From DATDOO01 sp035293245 (GTDB taxonomy: Bacteria; Pseudomonadota; Gammaproteobacteria; Methylococcales; Methylococcaceae), in contig DATDOO010000040.1 of NCBI GenBank assembly GCA_035293245.1, positions 1 through 14,447 on the forward strand: a stretch of DNA of 14,447 nucleotides. The letters run 5' to 3'. Under the pieces are notes generated by a model. The model saw only the letters and a program-made list of their open reading frames with translations. It searched no databases and was not told where the DNA came from. Position 1 is the first letter of the stretch. Each line of letters starts with the position of its first letter. A program made the position numbers and the translations under genes. Below are positions 7,291 to 14,447 of this stretch, piece after piece.

Positions 7291-9570
7291 ATGAAGCCCT
7301 ACGAATCGTCTCGATCGCTATGGAAAATGGCCCAATCAGGATTGGTTTTTGTCCTGTTGGGTGTGTTGCCTTTCCTGACTCAGGGCTGCGCGCCAAACCC
7401 CACCCTGGCGTCTCCCGTCGCGCCGCCTGGGGCGGTAAGCGCCGGGGATGGCCGGTTTGCGCGGGGCGATGTGGCCGGGGCGCTGGCCGAATGGGATACA
7501 TTCCAGCCCGCGACTCCTGCCGAAACTTTTGAACTGGCGTTGCGGCAAAGCCGCGCCTTCCGGGAAGCCGGCAACGGCCGTCGCGCCCTGCAAGCGGCGG
7601 AAACCGCCGTGAGTCAGGCAGAATCCGTCGGCGATGCCCGCAAACGCGTTCTGGCCGCCGTGGAACTGGGTCTGGCGCAAATTGCTGTTTCCAGGACCGC
7701 CGGCGCGCGGCAAACCCTGGTTGGGGCGGGAAGCCGGGCGCGGGAATTGGCATTGTGGAACGAACTGGCCCAGGCGGAGGCGGGACTGGGGCTGCTCGAT
7801 CGGCTGGAATCCCATCCCGAGCGGGCTCTGGCCCATTACGCCGAAGCCGAGTCGCTGGCGGAGCGGGCGAACGATGCCGTGCTGGCGGCGAGCCTGACCG
7901 TCATGCGCCTGCAGATGACGGAAGACAAGCCCGCGGCGCGGGAGTTGTGGACGGCCGCGGCGGCCAAGGTGCGGGAACTGCCGGATTCGGCGCGGCGCAA
8001 TTTCCTCTTGCTGCGCTTGGCCCGCATCGCCCAGACGCAGCTTTCCTTGGGCAGCGCCCAGGTCGACCCATTGTTGCGCCAAGCGGAGGAATCCAGCGCG
8101 CGCTTCAAGGATGACCGGTTGTTGTCCTATGCACTAGGCTACCAGGGCAGCGCACAGGAAACCCAGGGCCGTTTCGCCGAGGCCGAACGTCTGACGGCGC
8201 AAGCCGCGGACGCGGCGCAACGCGCCAACGCCCTGGAAAGCCTGTATTTGTGGGAGTGGCAGGCCGCCCGGTTGCATCAGGCGCAGCAGCGCGACGACGA
8301 GGCGCTGGCCGCCTACCGGCGCGCCGTGTTCAATCTGCAGCAGGTACGCCAGGACCTGGCGCCGGGGCAGTTTTTCCGCGAGAAGGTCAGCCCGCTGTTC
8401 TTCGGCTTGTCCGACCTGTTGTTGAAAAAGGCCCGCGCCCTCTCCGACCCCAAAGCCGCCGAAGCCCTGCTGCGGGAAGCCCGCGCGACCCTCGAGCAAT
8501 TCAAGGCCGCCGAATTGCAGGATTATTTCCAGGATCGCTGCGTCGCCCGCTTCAAGGAAAAGTCCCAAGGCCTGGAACAGGTGGCGGCAAAGACGGCCGT
8601 GCTCTATCCGATCCTCTTGCCGGATCGCACGGAAATCCTCGCGGGATTCTCCGATGGCCTGCGGCAATTCGTCGTGCCGGTGGGCAGCGAACGCGTGAAT
8701 GCGGAAATCCGCGACTTCCGCCACAAGCTGGAAAAGCGCACCACCTTCCAATACCTCAAGCCCGCCAAGCAGTTGCATGAATGGCTGATGGCCCCGTTGC
8801 TGGAGGAACTGCAGCGCCGCGGCGTCGACACGCTGGTGATCGTGCCGGACGGCGCCCTGCGCACCATCCCGTTCGCGGCGCTGCACGACGGCAAACAGTA
8901 CCTGGTGGAGCGGTTCGCCGTCGCCACCACCCCGGGGCTGTCCCTGACCGACCCGCAGCCGCTGCCGCGCGAACATCTGGAGGTGCTGCTCAACGGCCTC
9001 ACCGAGGCGGTGCAGGACTTTCCCGCCCTGCCCAACGTCGAGCAGGAACTGAGCGCCATTCAGGCCGGCCAGGGCGGCACGGTGCTGAAAAACGATCAAT
9101 TCCGTCTGGGCGCGGTCGGGCAGGCAATGGAGAACAATCCTTACCGCATCATACACATCGCCTCCCACGGGCAGTTCGATCAGGATCCGAAAAAGACCTT
9201 CCTGCTGACCTACGACGACAAGATGACCATGGACGTGCTGGAGCGCTACATCGGCGCCGGGAAGTTCCGCGACAAGCCGGTGGAACTCCTGACGCTCAGC
9301 GCCTGCCAGACGGCCGCCGGGGACGACCGGGCCGCCCTGGGGCTGGCGGGGGTTGCCATCAAGGCCGGCGCCAGAAGCGCTTTGGCCTCGCTGTGGTTCA
9401 TCAACGACCAGGCTTCTTCCGATCTGGTGACGCAGTTCTACGAAAATCTGAAAAACCCCGTTTCCAAGGCGGAAGCGTTGCGCCAAGCCCAGCGCAAGTT
9501 GCTGAACGATCCCCGTTATCGCCACGCCAGTTATTGGGCGCCGTTCCTGATGATCGGAAACTGGTTGTGA
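7291..9570 (+). CDS. TPR-CHAT domain protein, putative lipoprotein (caspase-like peptidase family)
   Basis: 759 residues. A hydrophobic N-terminal segment (about 16-32) ends in LTQGC, with Cys33 a candidate lipid-attachment site. The Thr at -3 is atypical, so lipidation is likely rather than certain. Residues about 45-400 are Ala/Leu/Glu-rich helical repeats of TPR character (for example RALAHYAEAESLAERAND). The C-terminal CHAT domain (about 470-757) has both caspase-type catalytic signatures: His626 in IASHG and Cys672 in LSACQTA, followed by a GLAGVAIKAGARSALASLW core and a terminal HASYWAPFLMIG motif. CHAT proteins are clan CD peptidases; TPRs usually bind protein partners. Export would place the peptidase outside the cytoplasm, near the TPS proteins encoded divergently. 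It is first in an operon and overlaps the cyclase gene by 4 bases. Substrate unknown. Confidence 0.93.
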   Translation: MKPYESSRSLWKMAQSGLVFVLLGVLPFLTQGCAPNPTLASPVAPPGAVSAGDGRFARGDVAGALAEWDTFQPATPAETFELALRQSRAFREAGNGRRALQAAETAVSQAESVGDARKRVLAAVELGLAQIAVSRTAGARQTLVGAGSRARELALWNELAQAEAGLGLLDRLESHPERALAHYAEAESLAERANDAVLAASLTVMRLQMTEDKPAARELWTAAAAKVRELPDSARRNFLLLRLARIAQTQLSLGSAQVDPLLRQAEESSARFKDDRLLSYALGYQGSAQETQGRFAEAERLTAQAADAAQRANALESLYLWEWQAARLHQAQQRDDEALAAYRRAVFNLQQVRQDLAPGQFFREKVSPLFFGLSDLLLKKARALSDPKAAEALLREARATLEQFKAAELQDYFQDRCVARFKEKSQGLEQVAAKTAVLYPILLPDRTEILAGFSDGLRQFVVPVGSERVNAEIRDFRHKLEKRTTFQYLKPAKQLHEWLMAPLLEELQRRGVDTLVIVPDGALRTIPFAALHDGKQYLVERFAVATTPGLSLTDPQPLPREHLEVLLNGLTEAVQDFPALPNVEQELSAIQAGQGGTVLKNDQFRLGAVGQAMENNPYRIIHIASHGQFDQDPKKTFLLTYDDKMTMDVLERYIGAGKFRDKPVELLTLSACQTAAGDDRAALGLAGVAIKAGARSALASLWFINDQASSDLVTQFYENLKNPVSKAEALRQAQRKLLNDPRYRHASYWAPFLMIGNWL

Positions 9571-11474
9571 AATGGCTGCGCCAGCCCATTGTCGTCGCGT
9601 TGTTGCTCGGTCTGGCGGTGTGGAGCGTCCTGGCGCCGTTGCGGATGCTGGGCGGCCTGCAGGCCCTGGAACTGCGCGCCTATGACTCTGTGTTGTCCTG
9701 GCGGACAGGAGAGCGGGCGGAACCGCCGATTGTCCTGATCGGCGAAACCGAGCCGGACATCCGCCGCTATGGGCATCCCCTGCCCGACGCCGTGCTCGCC
9801 GCAGCGCTGGAAAAACTGCTGGCACTGGGCGCGCGCGTGGTGGGGGTGGACAAGTACCGCGACGTGCCGGTCGCACCCGGCACCGAGCGGCTGAACGAGG
9901 TGTTGCGTGCCAACCCGAGCCTGATCTGGATTTTTTTCGTCGGCAACGAGGAGCGCGAGCATATCCCGCCTCCCGCGGTGCTGGAAGGCGGCGGCCAGGC
10001 GGGTTTCAACGACATGGTGGACGATCCGGACGGTATTTCCCGGCGCGGCCTGCTGTTCCTGGACGAGAACGGCGCGACGCATTACTCGTTTCCCCTGTTG
10101 CTTGCGCTGCATTACCTGGCGCGGGACGACATCCAGCCCGAGGGGGACGAGGAGGGATTCCTGAAGCTCAACGGGGCCAGTTTCCGCCCCTTGCGCCCCG
10201 ACAGCGGCGGCTACGCGGGCATCGACGCCGGCGGCTACCAGCTCCTGCTGGACTATCCTTATCTCGACCGCTCTTTTGCGACGTTTACCTTGTCGGAACT
10301 GCTGGACGGCAAGGTCGATGCGGAACTGGTGAGGGATCGCGTGGCGCTGATCGGCGCCATGGCGCCGAGCCTCGGGGATTACCGCCTGCTGCCGGGCGGG
10401 GTGCGGCGCTACGGCGTGGAGCAGCACGGCCACGTCATCGCCCAACTCCTGGACGTGGCGCTGCGCGGCCATCCGGTGATGCGCGGCTGGCCGGGGGGAG
10501 GCGAATACGCCTGGCTGCTGCTGTGGTGTCTGGCGGGCGGTCTGGCAAGTTTGTGGCGCGTCGGCATCGTGCGGCTGGGATTGCTGGGTCTGGGCGGTCC
10601 GGCGCTGCTGACTTTGGTCGCCTGGACGGCGTTCCGCCAGGGCTGGTGGATTCCGCTGGTTCCGCCGGTCCTGGGCTGGCTGGGCGCGCTGGCGGCGGGT
10701 GTGGTGTGGTTTTCCAGCCAGGAGCGGGCCGAACGGCGCCAATTGCTGAACCTGTTCGAGCGGCACGTTTCCCCGCAGGTGGTCACGGCTTTGTGGGAAA
10801 CCCGCGACGAATTCTTCAACAAAGGCAGCGTGCGTCCCGACCAGTTGACCGCCACCGTGCTGTTCACCGACCTGGCCAACTTCACCTCGGTCGCCGAGAG
10901 CATGGAGCCCTTGACGCTCATGAACTGGCTGAACCGCTACATGGATGAAATGAGCAACATCGTCATCGCCGAAGGTGGGATGATCAACAAATACATCGGC
11001 GACGCCATCATGGCGGTGTTCGGCGCACCGGTGAGGCGCTACGACGCGGCGGGCATCGCCGCCGATGCCGCCAGCGCCGTGGAGAGCGCGCTGCGCATGG
11101 GCGAGAAGCTGAAGGAAATGAACCGCATCTGGCGGGAAGAAGGCCTGCCGACCGTGGGCATGCGCGTCGGCATCCACACCGGCCCGCTGGTGGCCGGAAC
11201 CTTCGGCGGCAAGCAGCGCATGGAGTACACGGTCATCGGCGACACGGTGAACACCGCCTCGCGCCTGGAAAGTTTCGACAAGAGCCTCGCGCCGCCCGAC
11301 GCCGAGCATCCCTGCCGCATCCTGGTCGGGGAGACGACCTGGCGCCACGTCCGTGAGCATTACGTCACGGAAGAAGTCGGTTCCTGCCAGTTGAAAGGCA
11401 AACAAAATGCACTGAAGATTTACCGGGTGCTCGATCGACTCGCTTCTCACTCAAAACAAGGACCATCACCATGA
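9567..11474 (+). CDS. CHASE2-domain class III adenylate cyclase, membrane-bound
   Basis: 635 residues. The start is GTG at 9567, overlapping the CHAT stop (GTGA), with GGAAA shortly upstream; the frame is open further upstream but that part lies over the CHAT gene. Order: one TM helix (about 8-25), extracytoplasmic CHASE2 sensor (about 28-305, opening with LELRAYDSVLSWR), three TM helices (about 314-333, 336-357, 361-384), a short linker, then the cyclase domain (about 425-600). Catalytic residues visible: metal Asp435 (FTDLANFT) and Asp479 (INKYIGDA), adenine-selecting Lys475 and Asp559 (IGDTVN), transition-state Asn562 and Arg566 (VNTASR). The Lys/Asp pair indicates ATP, so the product should be cAMP. 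CHASE2 ligands are generally unknown. The stop overlaps the next start (ATGA), so translation of three genes is probably coupled. No HAMP or PAS domain is seen. Confidence 0.94.
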   Translation: MKWLRQPIVVALLLGLAVWSVLAPLRMLGGLQALELRAYDSVLSWRTGERAEPPIVLIGETEPDIRRYGHPLPDAVLAAALEKLLALGARVVGVDKYRDVPVAPGTERLNEVLRANPSLIWIFFVGNEEREHIPPPAVLEGGGQAGFNDMVDDPDGISRRGLLFLDENGATHYSFPLLLALHYLARDDIQPEGDEEGFLKLNGASFRPLRPDSGGYAGIDAGGYQLLLDYPYLDRSFATFTLSELLDGKVDAELVRDRVALIGAMAPSLGDYRLLPGGVRRYGVEQHGHVIAQLLDVALRGHPVMRGWPGGGEYAWLLLWCLAGGLASLWRVGIVRLGLLGLGGPALLTLVAWTAFRQGWWIPLVPPVLGWLGALAAGVVWFSSQERAERRQLLNLFERHVSPQVVTALWETRDEFFNKGSVRPDQLTATVLFTDLANFTSVAESMEPLTLMNWLNRYMDEMSNIVIAEGGMINKYIGDAIMAVFGAPVRRYDAAGIAADAASAVESALRMGEKLKEMNRIWREEGLPTVGMRVGIHTGPLVAGTFGGKQRMEYTVIGDTVNTASRLESFDKSLAPPDAEHPCRILVGETTWRHVREHYVTEEVGSCQLKGKQNALKIYRVLDRLASHSKQGPSP

Positions 11475-12085
11475 ATACCGTTTTTTTCCGTCGCTTGGTC
11501 ATCCTGTTCGCCGCACTGCTGCCGGCGTTTCCCGCCCTGGCGGACAAGCCGATTTTCTTCAAGCCCCCCATGATGGGCGCGCCGGCTACCCGAATCGGCG
11601 GCGGCACGCGCGGCATCTCGGGCGAGTCGGTCAAGATCCAGGTGCTGGCCCCCGACCAGACCGCCTTGACCGCCCGCGCCGCGCCGACCCTGTACTGGTA
11701 TGTCTCCGGTCCTTCGTCGCGCAGCGTGGAAGTTTCCCTGAGCCTGGAGAGCGAGACCGAGCCGGTGGTGGAAAAGAAGCTCGGCCCCGTCGCAGCGCCC
11801 GGCATCCAGGCCATCCGCCTTGCCGAACTCGGCGTGGAACTGAAGCCGGGCCAAGAATACCGCTGGGCCGTGGCGCTGGTCGCCGACGCCGAACAGCGCT
11901 CCGGCGACCAGTTCGCCAGCGCCACCATCCGCCGGGAAACGCCGGCCGCCCCGTTGACCGATGCGGCGGACCTGGCCGCGGCGGGGTACTGGTACGACGC
12001 CCTGGAGCAGTTGATCGAAAGCAAGTCGGCGCAGGTCGACGAACTGCTGGGACAGGCGGACATTCATCTGGCCGGCGTCAAATGA
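11471..12085 (+). CDS. Secreted DUF928 family protein
   Basis: 204 residues. The ATG overlaps the cyclase stop (ATGA), and AAGGA lies about 9 nt upstream. Residues 1-24 are a signal peptide ending PALA, giving mature DKPIFFKPP. The mature protein has a beta-rich part with a LYWYVSG strand and a PGQEYRWAVAL segment, and a C-terminal helical part with GYWYDALEQL (172-181). This is the pattern I associate with DUF928, a family found mainly beside CHAT, CHASE2 and TPS genes. It has no cysteines and no TM segment after the signal, so it is probably periplasmic or exported. Function unknown. Translational coupling to the cyclase suggests a part in the same sensing or secretion module. The family call is from memory of its sequence pattern and context. 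Confidence 0.85.
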   Translation: MNTVFFRRLVILFAALLPAFPALADKPIFFKPPMMGAPATRIGGGTRGISGESVKIQVLAPDQTALTARAAPTLYWYVSGPSSRSVEVSLSLESETEPVVEKKLGPVAAPGIQAIRLAELGVELKPGQEYRWAVALVADAEQRSGDQFASATIRRETPAAPLTDAADLAAAGYWYDALEQLIESKSAQVDELLGQADIHLAGVK

Positions 12086-12120
12086 CCGCCGCGCCCCGGC
12101 GTTGACGGGCGGAAACGGCC

Positions 12121-13689
12121 ATGGAACTGCGCTTCCCCGGCAATAATCTGCTTCCCCAGTTGCTCTCCCGCTCCGCCACGCCCGAGCGGGCGGCGGCGAC
12201 GGCGGCGGTGCAGACCTTGCTGCAACTGGGGCGGCAGTTTTCCGCCACCGTGGTGGAGCGGCAGGGCGCCGGCCAATACCTCCTGGAGGTATACCAGCCG
12301 GGCGTGCGGAACCAGGGGACGATGCTCCGGGCCATGTCGGTGACGGAACTCGAGCCGGGTCAGTCGCTGCGGCTGGAAGTGGTCGACACCGGCCCTCCGC
12401 CGCAGTTGCGCGTGTTGCCGCCGCCCGTGGACGAACATCAGGAAGTGGTCGGCCAGGCCTTGCGTCGGTTTTTGCCCCGCCAGGAAGACCTGCAAGGCGT
12501 CATGGAGCGGTTGAGCCGTTTCGTCGCGCAGCATCCGGACGCGAGCGACGCGCACCTGCCCCCCGCCTTGCGCGACGCGTTGCGCAATGTGCTGGGCGCC
12601 ATGCCGGACAAGGGCGCGCTGTCCACGCCGGAAGGGCTCAAACAGGCCATCCAGGATTCCGGGCTGTTTCTGGAAGCGAAGCTGGCCCGACAGGCGCAAG
12701 CTTCCGCAACCGGGAGCGGCGCCGCGCCGTCGCTGGGCCAGGACATGAAGGCGCGCTTGCTGAAATTGGCGGACAACCTCGGCGCCCGTTTGTCCAGCTC
12801 GGAGGGAAGCGCACCGCCCCCGGAGGATGCCGCCGACGCCGTGGTGGTTTTCCCTCGCCCTTCTCCAGCTTCGTCTTCTCCGGCAAACCCGGGCATTTCG
12901 GCGTCCCAGTCCAGTCCCGCGAAGACGGCGCCCGAGGTGTTGGCCTCGCCCTTGCCCGGCGGGACACCGGTTCCGGCGGAAGAAACGCCCTTGCCGACGA
13001 CGCCTCAAGCCCCGCTCCCCTCCGCCGGGGGCGCGGCGACGCCGGACAACCAGACCGTGCCGAAGGGCGAGCTTGCGCAGCCTCCGCCCGCGGCATCCCC
13101 GACGACGGAGGAAACGGCCGACGAAGCGGCGCGCGGCGCCTCGCCCCATCCGCACCCCGCGGCCCGTTCGACGGCGCCGGAGTCCGCTCCGCTTGCCGCT
13201 CTCCCGCCGCGGGAAAGCGAACTCAAGGAGTTGCTCAACAGGACCGAAAGCGCGCTGGCCAAAATCGTGCTCGACCAACTCGCGTCCGCACCCCAGCCGG
13301 ACTCGACCACGCAGAACTGGCGTCTGGATCTGCCGTTCCAGAACCAGGGACGCGCCGAGACGGCCAGCCTGCAAATCTCCCGCGACGGCGGCCGCCAGGG
13401 CGGTGGCGAGGGCGATGCAAGTCTTCCCTGGGCGGTGACGCTGGAATTGAAGCCTCCCGGTCTCGGCACGCTGCACAGCCGGCTGACGCTGTACCGGGGC
13501 GAGGTGTCCGGGGTGTTCTGGAGCGATGCGCCCGCCACGGCGGAATTGGTGCGCCAGCATCTGGATATCCTCGACTTCCGCCTGCGCGCTGCCGGGCTCA
13601 AGACGGGCCAGTTGGACGCCGCCGTAGGCACGCCGCCCGAAACGATTTCCGCCCAGGTGCGGCCACGGCTGCTGGACGAACGGGTGTGA
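12121..13689 (+). CDS. FliK-like flagellar hook-length control protein
   Basis: 522 residues. The start ATG follows a gap of 35 bp after DUF928, with GGCGGAAA just upstream. The N-terminal part (1-215) is helical/beta with no motif I recognise. Residues about 225-365 are a low-complexity Pro/Ala/Ser linker, typical of the flexible ruler region of FliK. The C-terminal part (about 398-505) matches the Flg_hook fold: WAVTLELKPPGLGTLHSRL, then YRGEVSGVFW and LDILDFRLRAAGL. FliK measures hook length and, through this C-terminal domain, switches FlhB substrate specificity. No hook, rod or basal-body genes are nearby, so it may be a FliK-domain relative rather than the main hook ruler. It overlaps the next gene by four bases (GTGA). 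Confidence 0.85.
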   Translation: MELRFPGNNLLPQLLSRSATPERAAATAAVQTLLQLGRQFSATVVERQGAGQYLLEVYQPGVRNQGTMLRAMSVTELEPGQSLRLEVVDTGPPPQLRVLPPPVDEHQEVVGQALRRFLPRQEDLQGVMERLSRFVAQHPDASDAHLPPALRDALRNVLGAMPDKGALSTPEGLKQAIQDSGLFLEAKLARQAQASATGSGAAPSLGQDMKARLLKLADNLGARLSSSEGSAPPPEDAADAVVVFPRPSPASSSPANPGISASQSSPAKTAPEVLASPLPGGTPVPAEETPLPTTPQAPLPSAGGAATPDNQTVPKGELAQPPPAASPTTEETADEAARGASPHPHPAARSTAPESAPLAALPPRESELKELLNRTESALAKIVLDQLASAPQPDSTTQNWRLDLPFQNQGRAETASLQISRDGGRQGGGEGDASLPWAVTLELKPPGLGTLHSRLTLYRGEVSGVFWSDAPATAELVRQHLDILDFRLRAAGLKTGQLDAAVGTPPETISAQVRPRLLDERV

Positions 13690-13985
13690 GCGAGCCCGAG
13701 GACGGAGACAAAACGCCGAATATCGCGGTCGCCCTGCGCTATGACGGCGCGGGCGCGCCGCTCGTCACCGCCAAGGGCAAGGGCGAGATCGCCGCGCAGA
13801 TCGTCGCCAAGGCCCGCGAACACCAAATTCCCCTGCGCGAGGAGCCGGAACTGGTCAAGCTGCTGGCCAAGGTGCCCCTCGGCGACGAAATCCCGCGCGA
13901 ACTCTATGTGGCGGTGGCGGAAGTCATCGCTTTCGCCTATTCGCTTTCCGGCCGGCAGCCGGGAGAGCGGCGCGAGTCTTCCTGA
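13686..13985 (+). CDS. FlhB C-terminal-domain-like protein (EscU/YscU/HrcU family fragment, FlhB2 type)
   Basis: 99 residues starting at GTG 13686 within the FliK stop overlap. It matches the cytoplasmic half of FlhB just after its cleavage site: IAVALRYDG, then VTAKGKGEIAAQIVAKA, IPLREEPELVKLL and IPRELYVAVAEVIAFAYSL. The self-cleaving NPTH motif is missing; the equivalent place reads KTPN. There is also no membrane domain. It is a recognised stand-alone family rather than a broken flhB, since the frame is intact and it is coupled to fliK. Likely role, inferred: binding the FliK C-terminal domain or export substrates as an accessory switch factor. Confidence 0.9.
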   Translation: MSEPEDGDKTPNIAVALRYDGAGAPLVTAKGKGEIAAQIVAKAREHQIPLREEPELVKLLAKVPLGDEIPRELYVAVAEVIAFAYSLSGRQPGERRESS

Positions 13986-14114
13986 CCGCCGGCCCGGCGT
14001 CCCCGGAACCCGGCGTGACTCGGCCCGCGGGCAAAATAGTACCTGCGTACAATGGCTGAGCCGGGGGGACGTCGATATCGTGTTTTTCCTGGGTACCGCA
14101 CCGGATGCACCGCC
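13986..14114. other. Intergenic spacer, no clear signal
   Basis: This 129-bp stretch lies between the FlhB-like gene and the sensor gene. It contains the 10-bp palindrome GCCCGCGGGC (14023-14032) and a TACAAT hexamer (14047-14052) that could be a -10 box, but there is no convincing -35 element and no stem-loop with a T-run. Confidence 0.4.
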
Positions 14115-14447
14115 ATGCTTGCAAAGCCGCCGCTTAGATCGATCAAAACGCACTGGACCGCCGTTCTCCTGGCGTGCTTCCTGGGGCCCGCGCTGCTGAT
14201 CGGCGGGCTGCACTATCGTTTCGAATACAGCGCCACGCGGGACAGCCGCATCCGGGATGTGGGCGCCATGGCCGATGTGCGCCACGAAACGTTTCGCGTC
14301 TGGCTGCATCATGCCCATGATGCGGGCCAAGGCTTTCTGAACACGTTGAGCGCGTTTTGTCGCGACAGCGACACGGGATTCGCCGCGTGCGCGAAACCCC
14401 CCATGGAGCGGTTCGCCGCCATCCACCGCGCCGTCGGCGTCGCGCTC
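14115..14447 (+). CDS. N-terminal part of a membrane-anchored sensor protein (3' end beyond window)
   Basis: I translated 111 codons from the ATG at 14115 to the window end without a stop. Residues about 15-32 form a single TM helix (TAVLLACFLGPALLIGGL) after a short basic N-terminus. An extracytoplasmic-looking region follows, with RIRDVGAMADVRHETFRVWLHH and two cysteines (82 and 92) that could pair. This layout fits the periplasmic sensor start of a histidine kinase, diguanylate cyclase or chemoreceptor; the output domain is outside the window, so the class cannot be decided. An in-frame ATG at 14052 would add 21 polar residues. Neither start has a strong ribosome site. Confidence 0.7.
   Translation, partial: MLAKPPLRSIKTHWTAVLLACFLGPALLIGGLHYRFEYSATRDSRIRDVGAMADVRHETFRVWLHHAHDAGQGFLNTLSAFCRDSDTGFAACAKPPMERFAAIHRAVGVAL

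Noticed and set aside
8781..9566. Upstream extension of the cyclase frame by 262 codons
   Set aside because: This part overlaps the conserved CHAT domain in another frame and reads as Arg/Ala/Pro-rich noise. GTG at 9567 gives a proper TM start and a coupled overlap.
9531..11450. 639-residue minus-strand open frame
   Set aside because: It is antisense to the cyclase, which has all catalytic motifs; the minus frame is Arg/His/Gln-rich without a domain. The 580-residue frame at 8134-9876 and the 498-residue frame at 12064-13560 are rejected for the same reason.
14023..14032. GCCCGCGGGC palindrome as a terminator
   Set aside because: It has no loop and no T-run after it, so it does not have the form of an intrinsic terminator.

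Overview
This is a GC-rich, gene-dense stretch of a Gram-negative chromosome. It encodes a two-partner (type Vb) outer-membrane secretion system, a putative lipoprotein, a class III cyclase and a FliK/FlhB-like pair, which together point to a flagellated proteobacterium. Gamma- or betaproteobacterium is my best guess, from the flagellar pair and general protein character; I cannot name the genus.

Left half, minus strand (7200 down to the left edge): a three-gene unit read tpsB - tpsA-1 - tpsA-2. The TpsB/FhaC-type transporter (5374-7200) is followed 28 bp later by a 1013-residue exoprotein with a haemagglutinin-type TPS domain (2304-5345). Then, 56 bp on, comes a paralogous exoprotein (2247 to beyond base 1) that is cut by the window edge. 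The paralogue fills the first 2.2 kb although no complete ORF can be drawn there; only spurious plus-strand frames are closed. The two exoproteins share N- and C-terminal regions but have different beta-helix middles. Their last shared stretch is nearly identical in DNA (133 of the first 135 bases), suggesting recent duplication or gene conversion.

Centre: a 90-bp divergent intergenic region (7201-7290) holds a perfect 20-bp dyad and a second 13-bp palindrome.

Right half, plus strand: a TPR-CHAT putative lipoprotein (7291-9570), a CHASE2-adenylate cyclase (9567-11474) and a DUF928 secreted protein (11471-12085). They are joined by 4-base stop/start overlaps and are very probably translationally coupled. 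After 35 bp come a FliK-like hook-length protein (12121-13689) and an overlapping stand-alone FlhB C-terminal-like protein (13686-13985). A membrane sensor gene starts near 14115 and runs off the right edge.

Working model (inference): one module in which TpsB exports two related beta-helix surface proteins. The divergent operon supplies an extracytoplasmic caspase-like CHAT protein, a CHASE2 sensor that makes cAMP, and the secreted DUF928 protein. The same families (CHAT, CHASE2, DUF928, TPS exoprotein, TpsB) cluster in cyanobacteria from my general knowledge, but I know of no demonstrated function for the set. This cluster is the best candidate for an undescribed system here: surface adhesion or contact sensing with a proteolytic and a second-messenger arm.
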